From Ptychodera flava (Eukaryota; Hemichordata; Enteropneusta; Ptychoderidae), in the NCBI RefSeq assembly GCF_041260155.1, contig NC_091933.1, positions 33,775,793-33,839,792 of the forward strand: 64,000 bases of DNA, read 5' to 3'. Numbering within the stretch: the stretch's first letter is position 1; the number at the start of each line of letters is the position of its first letter. The notes under the pieces were generated by a model. The model was not told the DNA's origin, made no database searches, and saw nothing but the letters and a program-made list of their open reading frames with translations. This document shows, piece by piece, positions 55,491 through 64,000 of this stretch. Made by a program: the position numbers and the translations under genes.

Positions 55491-56949
55491 GAATAAAGTC
55501 ACGAATTACTTTCCTTTACGAATTACATGTACCTTTACCAGATTACTTATCTTGGCAAATTACCCTTAAGGATTATCAGTAAGAAATTCAATCGATGCCT
55601 ATAGGCCTACCTGTGTTATATACGTGATCTGTCCTATTCATACTTTGAAAATGCGGCGCTTATGGGTGCAAAACACAAATAACTGCTGTCTATATACTGT
55701 AAACAGAAATGTGTAGCAATACCAAGACCACCAGTTGGTCAAGACTAGAATTAAAATCTTCGACCGTAGCAATATTGTCCTTTTTCCTAGCCAGACCAAA
55801 AGAGAGATGAGATGACGAGTGTAGGTGATGAGGACGTTGTTGCTACTATCTTGATTGCGTGTACGCTCACTGACGTTTCCTGTTTGAACAAAGTTACGTG
55901 TGTTACAGAGTTTGTGAAATGGAGAGCAATGCATTAAAGCCATGCAATGCTCGGAAACGAATCGACCTTCATTGTGGCTTCTCGGTGAACTTCGTCTGAT
56001 CCGACCAAATAATGACGAAGTAAACGGTAAGATTATACCCTATTAAACATGAAGTGACCACATTTTTTGTTGGAGTTGGAGAAGAAGATGGTGCATGAAC
56101 ACCTGATTCCGTCACGACTATTAAAGTTAGCAACGCTGAGCAATAAATGTACTCACAAAATATACGTATATCCGTGCACTTGCTGTTTCCGGCCCGTTTC
56201 GAACCTGCACCTCAGAAAGTTTAACTCAATTTTAAAACAAGGACACTTTTCGTTGTTTTCAAGGTTTTACCTAATTGTGTTTTCTTGCGTTAATTCTACA
56301 TATGATGTCTTGGTCAAATTAATCTCGTCTTCCCCTGAATCATCTAATGTGATCCAATGTCTAAACGTGTATATCTTGATCACATAGTAACAATGACGCT
56401 AGACTATATGTAATCAGTGATTTCGAGACGAGGACGTTGACAAGTTTATACGAGTACGGAGTCGTTTGGCAGATATGGCACGGCTAGCCTTTTGCTGGCG
56501 CTGTTTGTCATATATTTTATCAATCACTTTATAACAGTTGCATCAGTGGTATTGGTATCCCATAATCTTTCCATGAAAAGATCAGTAATCTGAGCGAGCC
56601 TTCTAAGTCATCTGCATGTGTGTCTGTCTGTGTATGTCTGACCTGTTCGTCTGAAGTATTCAAGTTGTAAAACACCGCCAGGTTGCAGTTGAGATTTTCA
56701 CCGTAAGTGAAATCATTTTTCAGAGAACTTCAAATTACCTTGGTGACCGACCGTCTGTCTGTCTGTCTGTCTGTTTGTCTTTCTTTTTCCTTACTGTCAT
56801 TGTCTGCTTGATTGAAAAATTTTCATCGGAAAATCACCCTCTGAATGACCGTCTGCCTCTAACTCAGGCTTTCTGTTGATAGTAAACTTATCTTTCCACT
56901 TGTCTCTACCGCCTATCATGGGTGAATTGTTCGTTTGTACTTCATTGTG
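55491..56949. other. Spacer without recognised genes
   Basis: Short open frames at 55,638-55,943 (minus) and 56,067-56,387 have no domain. A small (CTGT)n tract lies near 56,754-56,775. Confidence 0.5.
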
Positions 56950-57283
56950 TTAAGGTAGAATGCGCCTCGGGTACAGATATTCAGACTCAAAATTTTACAA
57001 TTCTTTTCTGAGCTACCGTTTGTGGGGGATCATTTCAAAGCTCCAAGTTTGACTAAGAAAACTTCACCGTCTTAGTTTTTCCAAAATTGATTATTTTAAT
57101 TTCCCCCCATAGAGTTAATACAGGGATGGTAGCCATTTTGAATTTAAAATAACGGTAAATGTTGGCAATGGTTTCTATAGTGTCAAACTTTGAGGGTGAC
57201 CCCTAATTTTTATTCTTGATTTGGTAAGAGAATGGTTGGAAGTTTGAGCAAAGTTTAAGTCTTTCACTTTCGAGGCGCATACG
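56950..57283. mobile_element. TTAA MITE family copy, right end truncated
   Basis: TTAA at 56,950-56,953 followed by GGTAGAATGCGCCTCGG; the interior is the reverse of the 32,747 copy and ends at CTTTCGAGGCGCATAC without its final TTAA. It lies about 380 bp upstream of the CLCA-like start codon. Confidence 0.75.
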
Positions 57284-57659
57284 AGGCGCGCGTTTCTAGC
57301 TGACAATTTATCTACCTGTTTCCATCCTGTTCCAGTGCTAAGGTAACCGTATTGCTGTTTTTCAAAGTGCAATAGATTAAAGATATCAATTAGATAAGGT
57401 TAAGTGACGTGATTGGCGGAGGCAATATCATTATAACTTTGTTGACGTTATACCCTCAAGGGTGAACAAACACACAGAATCATTTGAGCTACGTGATGTC
57501 TTGGTAACGCTACCCGGAACTGTGATTTTCTTAATCTCTATCGGGAAACTACCTATCGTTAAGCAATTATAAAGGCCGAAGGGTTATTTGAGCCTCATTG
57601 ACCAACGCGTCGACGTTCTAGAGGGTACAAGAAATATCATTTGAGGAGACGCGGACGAA

Positions 57660-57821
57660 ATGGTTGGAAAACTTCAGACATTTCTTTTTGTGTTTTGTTT
57701 TATAGCTCCGACATCGACATCGCGGAATGCAGTGAGCTTAGTCGACAACACTTACACCAATGTTTTGATAGCTATTAATGAAAACGTTGAAGAGGATGTA
57801 AGGTTGATCAGCGTGATCAAG
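57660..57821 (+). CDS. CLCA: CLCA-like exon 1 (signal peptide and N-terminus)
   Basis: 54 codons, phase 0, donor GTAAGG. Ends at VRLISVIK, the usual place in this family before the DMFTDAS-type segment. Confidence 0.9.
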
Positions 57822-60800
57822 GTAAGGTTCCGAATTGTATAGTTGTATTCAGGATCACCCAATAAGGCTTTTCGCGTGAAAAGATATTCGCAAAATTTAT
57901 GGTTCGTCGTATCAGGGCGGTCGAGACGCTTTTCGTTTTCTTCAATTTGATTGGAGGACAACATGGAAAAGAACCTGGTATCAGAACTGTCACCCAATGG
58001 AAATTATATTGACCCACCAAGCTACCAATTAAGCCTAGCGTTTTCAGGATTGGGTTAAAAGGTTGGGTGTTCCACAACACTCCTAGGAAGATAACAGGGA
58101 AGATATTCGGCTGTTTGCAGTGCTCAATCGAGGAGTGCGGCAGATCGCTTGGCGAGCTTCCCGCGCGGCAGACACACTCTCGGAAGTCAGAGCAGTCAAA
58201 GTTTTATTTCCGCAGAGATGTGGTAACGCCTCCAGCTGTTGGAACTAAGACGTCAGTTGGTTAACTACGGCCATGAGGGGTGGGACGAGGGGAAATGTTT
58301 TTGACGGGAGGGGGAAATTTTCTAATTTCGAGTAGCTTGTAGTCCTTCAAATTTAAGTCTCGTTCAAAATACTTCAGAATATTATAATAACCTGTACGAA
58401 CCTCCCTGATCACATCATTCTTGAAATCAGCCGGTCGGCCCTTTAACATTTTACAGCTTTTGAGTGTTATCGTCTTCCCAGACCTTTCCAAAGTTGATGA
58501 CAGACATGCTCGTCCAAGGTTATTAGCTAAAATCACTTGACCTGAAAACATAGACTGAGTATATTTTCAACAAGAACCATCGATCGTCATAAAAATGCCA
58601 CCGGACGATGCCATCTCCCTAAAAAACATAAAATGTTTCAACCTGCTGCTCTCGGTGCAACGTGTAAAATCGCAACATCAATTCAAACACGGTATAGACG
58701 AATTCTAGAAGATCGCAGTTCTTGAATTGCAAAGTAATGACAAACGTACATCGCGTTTATGCGATATCAAATGTAAACGAGAAGATCATATGCAACGCGT
58801 GACTTGACAATCTGATTAAAATCCGATGTCGGAGATGGGTCATTCTGTTAGGCTATAATCGTATTACGGTCTTTTTTGTGCGGTGAGGGGAGGACGGCAC
58901 CTAAAAAGACCGTAATGCGATAGTGTAAAAAACCGAACCATCTCCACATCGGATTTTAATCAAATTGCGTGACTTGATAGATTGGTCAAACATATGTCCT
59001 ATTACATATTCGTATAGAGAGACATTTGCCTACTGTAAACACTTCATAAAGAAGTTAAACATTATGCATTGAAAAATAGATGATTGCAATACGATGCAAA
59101 CTGGTTTATGGTTTAGATGGTCCTCGTTCTGGATTTTCTATTTCTCTGATTATCAAACGGACCGATTCATTGTTACAGTACGATTTAAACATATCTGTAA
59201 GTATATATTACATGTACAGTAGGTCGTTTTGAGCGCGCGCGCTCACAGACGGTAAGTCAGTCAGTCTGTCTGTCGGTCTGTTTGTCTGCCTCAATCTCTC
59301 GGCAGATTAGCTGCGAATCACTTTCCCTCCAAATATTAATGCCATTCAAAATACCTTCAGAGTGAACAGTTACACATCGAAGCTGATCACCACTGAGGGG
59401 CAGTGCGTTACCAGGAATGCACTGTTATTTCCCAAAGTCTTAGGTGTGATTCAAAGATAACTATATACCGAACAAAGACCACGTAATAGCTATCTTGACA
59501 CTCCTCATGCTCATGTTGTTCCGTGTTAGTGCTTTAAAGTTTTACCAACCATTTCGACCCCTCGTTTCTCCACAAAAGAGGTAAATGTCCGTAGAACACC
59601 AAATTACGCCCTTATTCGCTCCTGAATCTTTATTGTCAATGAGTTCCTCAAGTTTTTGCGCTTTTGAATAAACATTATTATCCTCTTTTTGTCAGAGGAT
59701 CGTTGCTGATCACGCTCGAACCACACACAGAAGATACTCTGCGCATGGTCACGTGACCTGGCACCTTTTAACGAACAATCATTTCTCTACGGAAATAGAC
59801 GTTGAAAAATGACTTTCTGAAGTCAGTGGGCACCATCCTAATCCATAGCCCGGTCATCATGACTTGTTCTAGCAAATTGCGACACATTTTGGGCATGTGG
59901 GTATTAAAATGTAATATTTCCATGTTACTGTGCCTATTAGTAAAATTTCTCGGCTGCCAGAGTAATTTAATTCTTTGTTCAGCGTCTATTCAAAATTTTG
60001 AAAGGTAAGCTGTTCAAAGACACACACTGAAAATTTTACACACGAAATTGTTTTACATATTTTATTGATGCCATATAAATGCGTATATAAATGAGTGCGT
60101 ATTCCAGAATGAAACAAGAAACTTCTTTTTTACTTCCACGATTAAGCACAATTTACAAATTTTGTTAACAAAGACTTTTGAGCAGAAAACTTCGCGGTGA
60201 AGTCCTATTCAAGTACACTATACCCAAAAACCTTCGTGCGGGGAAGCAAAAACAAAACAAAACAAAACCAAAAAAAACAGAATTGCTTCGGCCAAATACA
60301 AACAAAGACAGCCCGGTTGACCGTTTTGTGATACACATGTGTCAATTATTGCGAAAGACAACGCACAGCAGAGATATAGATCCCGGATGTCCGGGTGCCA
60401 ATGCTCGTCTGGAGATTGTTAATACCTGTTTGCGTGATTTTCTGCCTCGCGTTCCGTCGCTAAGTTTCATAAATATAATGTTATATGATATGATGTGATA
60501 TAAGCCTATCTTTCCGTCAAAGTGCAGAAAGACAAAAACAATTAAACGCTTGAGGATTTTCCTGAATTTGTCACTGTGCCGCACTCGATATTCAACTATA
60601 AGCTAAGTCAGTTGCAGTCAGTAAGCCAGTATATCGCCCTAGTTACCTGCCAAGAGAACGCGCTTGTTAGTTTAACACCTCAGTTGTGAAAGAGAAAGGC
60701 AATTGGATGAGTTCCAGGCAAAGAAGCACCTACGCATGTTAGAATAGTTTTCAATATATCTCCCATTTTCTGTGGGATGATGACAGTTTTCTTCCAATTT

Positions 60801-63076
60801 CTGCTGTGTTTCCGTAGCTCGTGCTTGGGATTCGAGACGTGCCCTCTTGTCATAATATAAAGGTTATTTTGGTGGAAAGTTTTTCCCAAATCTTTAATCC
60901 GCTAACGTCGGAGTTCATCGAACCGCTATCATAAAACTTGCGTCGATGTTTACCTGGAGTTTGTCTGAAATCTGCAAATGCCCATACAGATTTGATAAAC
61001 TAAACCTTATTATGTAATAAAGGATGTCCTTGTCGAGCAGAGTTCCAATGTCATTGATAAATTACGCATGCGTCGTGGCATTAAGATTGAATGGACGTCA
61101 ACATAATTCAGATATTTTGACTGTTCAAATTTACGTAGGGCCCGGGTGAAAAAAAAACACGTGGTTTTGTCAAAACCATCGCCTTATTGATGAAGTGTCA
61201 AGCAGACTCCAAAAGAATGTGTTAAATTTATGATTATCATATCAAGGAAATTTGAAGCTTTTTATTTTCAAAAACATCTGAACATACGGCTTCCAACGAG
61301 AGTAGATTGAAAGGTGGCTTGACGGTGTTAAGGTTACGCTCCTCGATATCCAAACAATTCTCTTTCGAAAACAAGGAAATAAGAAGGTGAAAGTTTGCTA
61401 CTAGAGAAACAAAGTGCCAAATATTCATGGATATTTGAAATTCAAAATGGCCGCCACGCTGTGATAAGTCTATGCGTAAAATCACATTTTCAATTTTCAC
61501 AGAAATAAGACGGTGACGAAGTTTATTTTCGTCACGAACTTCAAAATGAACCCACACAAGTGCTGTACGAGAAAAATATTGTAAAAGTCTTAGGTTCCGA
61601 ACTAGATTACCTTATGAATTACACTCATTTTTGGATCGTTAACTCAAGGAGAATGCAATTTTACTTTATAGAATCTCTTTCTGTTTATCTGAAACATATT
61701 CTCGTGAGTCCTCTCGATGGCAGCACTTGTCATCCGTAATAAAGATATTCCCATTGTTCACGCCGATGTCTGAAACACTCCCCTAGCAACGTGAGTTGTA
61801 ATGTACTGGTGATAACAAAAAAACAATTTGTGAGACAGTTTTTCTGTATTTTCCTTCGTTTCTTTTATTACTCGGGGCTTCGCATGTACATTTTCAATTT
61901 AGCGTCGTTGATGAACTTTGTGGGCTTTTCGAGGCTGACAGCAGCACCTTTAATTCCCTGTTCTTGTGCAAAATTTCGTGACAGAGTACTGATTTTTTAT
62001 TTTCACTGTATAAAACATAAATATGGAAATATACCACCGTAAATATTGAACATTATATTACTTCTATAATCTGTAACTAAATATTATTTTAACCGTAGGA
62101 TATATTTACCGATGCGTCAGCCCGATTGTACGAAGCTACCAGGCAGAGGGCGGCATTTGGAGACATCACGATTCTGGTTCCCAAGACCTGGAGTGATAAC
62201 GCCACCTACGGCGTGGCGACTACCGAAATGTACGATACTGCGAATGTGATCATTGACCACCCAAGTCCCGATTACGAGGATAACCCATACACCAAACAGA
62301 CAAAACCCTGCGGAGAAAAGGGGGAATACATCCACCTGACACCCAAGTGGGTCGGCGATAGGGAGTACTCCAACAGCAACTGGGGAGAGTCAGGTATGTA
62401 ATTTGACTCGCCGTGTCTATCTTTTCGTAATGTATGGTGAAGATGATAAGCCATTTCAAAAAACTCGAAAAGTTCAAGTGTAGGCATGCACAAATCGAAA
62501 GACTGAGCGACTGTAAGCTTATTTTGGTTTTTTAAAATGAACACAACATAGATGTGCAACAGCACATAAATGTATTCATCAGGCAAACACAATACTAAAT
62601 CATCCTTTTGACCCTAATAATAATAAAGATCAGGATCTTTCTCCCGAGATATGATTATTCTTCGATCCTTTCGAAATGCGTTTAAATTTTTCTCCAGCAA
62701 AAAGTTGACTAAAATTCCAGGATGTATGAAAGTTCATGCAGGGTCATGAATGTTTCCTGTTGTGTGACAGCATTTGAAATCTGTATCTCCCCTTCCAGCA
62801 AAAGTTATCGTTCACGAATGGAGTCACCTACAATGGGGTGTCTTCGACGAGTACACTGGTATAGAAGAGCAGTTTTATCTGGATCCTAGCGGGCGTGTTG
62901 AACCAAGCCGGTGTTCCGAAGCGATAACTGGCCAGTCGTTAGATATCTACAACTACTACAAAGAGTGCAACAAAGATCCCGAGTCCGGGGTATTACCGGC
63001 TCCGGGATGTGTGTTCTTTCCAGACCTTGAAAATACTGGAACTGGATCATACCTTTACGCAAATTTTATCGATTCA
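57660..63076 (+). CDS. CLCA: CLCA-like secreted metalloprotease (calcium-activated chloride channel regulator family), first three exons, 3' part outside window
   Basis: Exons 57660-57821, 62099-62393 and 62799-63076 join in phase to give residues 1-245. Order: signal peptide (about 1-22, hydrophobic MVGKLQTFLFVFCF), the CLCA start NAVSLVDNTYTNVLIAI, a DIFTDASARLYEATRQR block, ITILVPKTW, the cysteine-containing region with YIHLTPKWVG, then HEWSHLQWGVFDEY. The HExxH zinc site is H158, E159, H162 with D169 as further ligand; the position closely matches the protease active site of vertebrate CLCA1, where self-cleavage occurs. The later von Willebrand A and fibronectin-like domains are not in the window. 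Vertebrate relatives are secreted and modulate calcium-activated chloride current and mucus; the role here is inference. The ATG context is acceptable (AAATGG). Confidence 0.92.
58261..58541 (-). CDS. Hypothetical minus-strand exon, unrecognised
   Basis: An open frame on the minus strand preceded by a fair splice acceptor (TATGTTTTCAG, AG at 58,543-58,542) and ending in TAG at 58,261. About 93 residues with ordinary protein-like composition (for example TLKSCKMLKGRPADFKNDVI and LKYFERDLNLKDYKLLEIRK). I do not recognise a family. It could be the last exon of a gene whose other parts I did not find, a transposon fragment, or chance. Confidence 0.25.
58798..58977. mobile_element. 160-bp MITE with perfect 10-bp target duplication
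   Basis: CGTGACTTGA at 58,798-58,807 and 58,968-58,977 flanks an element whose ends are CAATCTGATTAAAATCCGAT and, reversed, CAATTTGATTAAAATCCGAT. A second inverted pair (TATTACGGTCTTTTT and AAAAAGACCGTAAT) lies inside, so nearly the whole element folds into a hairpin. A 9-10 bp duplication suggests a Mutator-like mobiliser; hAT usually gives 8. Confidence 0.9.
61328..61615. mobile_element. TTAA MITE family copy in CLCA-like intron 1
   Basis: TTAAGGTTACGCTCCTCG at 61,328, interior ATATTTGAAATTCAAAATGG and CCGCC shared with the 32,747 copy, right end GATTACCTTAT with a changed TTAA. Confidence 0.65.
62099..62393 (+). CDS. CLCA: CLCA-like exon 2
   Basis: Acceptor ATTTTAACCGTAG, donor GTATGT. 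Begins DIFTDASARLYEAT in phase 0 and leaves one base. Carries VPKTWSDNATYG, with an NxT glycosylation site, and the cysteine of KPCGEKGEYIHL. Confidence 0.93.
62799..63076 (+). CDS. CLCA: CLCA-like exon 3 (zinc protease motif)
   Basis: Acceptor CCCCTTCCAG, donor GTAAGT. Encodes AKVIVHEWSHLQWGVFDEYT, several conserved cysteines (RCSEA, KECNKD, PGCVFFPD) and ends NFIDS in phase 0. No further exon is seen in the remaining 924 bases. Confidence 0.94.
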
Positions 63077-63150
63077 GTAAGTAAATGTTTGTAGGATTGG
63101 GGACTCCACAGAACGAATGAGAGGAAATATCATTACTTTGTATGTACTTG

Positions 63151-63158
<8 letters not shown>

Positions 63159-63221
<63 letters not shown>
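63159..63221 (+). repeat. (AT)n microsatellite
   Basis: About 31 AT units in CLCA-like intron 3. Confidence 0.97.
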
Positions 63222-63224
<3 letters not shown>

Positions 63225-63627
63225 AAAACTATCTACTGTTGATTGACCAATCAGAGTGCTCAATTCAGGGTGTTTTATTTACTCGTAAAGCCTTGGTCAC
63301 CAAATTCCAGAAACGAATGACAGCGCCGTAGTAAAGTACTGTCCAATCAAAAGTGAACATGTCATATCTGTAGACATCTGGTACGTTTTAATATTCAAAT
63401 ATTGGTAACACAGCGGAAACCAGCTGCAACACAAAATCTGCTGTACCCTAGGGCATTTATATAATGTGCCATAGGGCATTTATAGGATGTTCCATTACAT
63501 TGGAAGGCTATTTCACAAATAAAAGTTTTAATTCATATCCTAAACATGTTACATTGACAAAGAGGACGGTTGACGTAAACACATTGAAAACGAAAATATA
63601 TCAGTTAGGGGCGATAGTTTTTAAGTC

Positions 63628-63766
63628 GGATAAAACCCTCATACTCGGGCTCTTCTGGTATATAAAGTCCAACCCTACGATAAAATGCCTCGGCCTGCGG
63701 CCTCGACATTTTATCGTTGGGTCGGTCTTTATATACCAGAAGAGCCCTCATACTCGGGCTTTATCC
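63628..63766. repeat. Hairpin-forming inverted repeat
   Basis: Arms of roughly 60 bp meet at CGGCCTGCGGCC; GGCTCTTCTGGTATATAAAG pairs with CTTTATATACCAGAAGAGCC. The outer piece CCTCATACTCGGG is present in the same orientation on both sides, so the CTCATACTC loop does not pair. Probably a foldback MITE. Confidence 0.9.
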
Positions 63767-63780
63767 TATACATATATTTC

Positions 63781-63983
63781 ATGTATGTATGTATGTATGT
63801 ATGTATGTATGTATGTATGTATGTATGTATGTATGTATGTATGTATGTATGTATGTATGTATGTATGTATGTATGTATGTATGTATGTATGTATGTATGT
63901 ATGTATGTATGTATGTATGTATGTATGTATGTATGTATGTATGTATGTATGTATGTATGTATGTACTATGTATGTATGTATGT
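63781..63983 (+). repeat. (ATGT)n microsatellite, about 50 units
   Basis: ATGT repeats with one interruption (ATGTACTATG) near 63,961; open frames across it on both strands are artefacts. Confidence 0.98.
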
Positions 63984-64000
63984 CGATCCTCATGAATGAA

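Larger units (their letters stand above)
57822..62098 (+). other. CLCA-like intron 1 (4.3 kb)
   Basis: Holds a hypothetical minus-strand exon, a 160-bp MITE and a TTAA MITE listed separately; otherwise no gene recognised. Open frames at 59,802-60,008, 60,178-60,498 and 61,237-61,557 lack domains, and the last lies on a MITE. Confidence 0.6.

Noticed and set aside
62272..62592. 106-aa minus-strand open frame
   Set aside because: Antisense to the well-supported CLCA-like exon 2.
63685..63999. Long open frames on both strands near the right edge
   Set aside because: Translations of the (ATGT)n microsatellite; all frames are open because the unit contains no stop.

Overview
The window is animal nuclear DNA: AT-rich, intron-rich and heavily loaded with transposons. 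The three host genes recognised (TATDN2-like, Shisa-like, CLCA-like), the long introns and the mixture of piggyBac-like, Harbinger-like, pogo-like and L1/Tx1-like elements suggest a marine invertebrate, perhaps an invertebrate deuterostome such as a hemichordate or lancelet. That placement is inference; no single sequence here proves it. No bacterial, organellar, rRNA, tRNA or CRISPR feature was seen.

Layout. (1) 1-2,009, + strand: the last three visible coding exons of a TATDN2-like TatD metallo-hydrolase whose 5' part lies outside the window. (2) 2,010-14,365: a long gene-poor stretch with a tandem duplication, an L1/Tx1-type LINE copy whose two parts point in opposite directions, a foldback repeat and a 1-kb non-autonomous Harbinger-like element. 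(3) 14,402-33,410, + strand: a complete four-exon Shisa-like type I membrane protein of 179 aa. Its exon phases all match, and its introns (about 6, 10 and 2.4 kb) contain piggyBac-like and other TTAA-flanked elements, a dead pogo-type transposase, a 0.74-kb inverted repeat and long (AT)n tracts around a palindrome. (4) 36,247-40,356: a 5'-truncated LINE on the minus strand with a perfect 17-bp target duplication, its T-tail split by a minisatellite-bearing element. (5) 44,112-49,908: three elements flanked by TTA, two of them sharing one TTA, and the third carrying an intact two-exon THAP plus DDE transposase (586 aa). (6) 50,455-55,490: nested minisatellite elements, including eight 225-bp units rich in nuclear-receptor-like half sites. 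(7) 57,660 to the right edge, + strand: the first three exons of a CLCA-type secreted metalloprotease, which runs off the window.

The host genes have no obvious shared pathway: TatD nuclease-like hydrolase, Shisa adaptor and CLCA protease look like ordinary neighbours. The strongest unusual signals are in the mobile DNA. A family of elements beginning AGCT, full of tandem repeats, sits between T-runs, and two insertions can be read directly because they split a known sequence. There is a pair of TTA-flanked elements sharing their junction trinucleotide, a full-length THAP-Harbinger-like transposon, a 160-bp MITE with a perfect 10-bp target duplication, and several TTAA-flanked small elements scattered through host introns.
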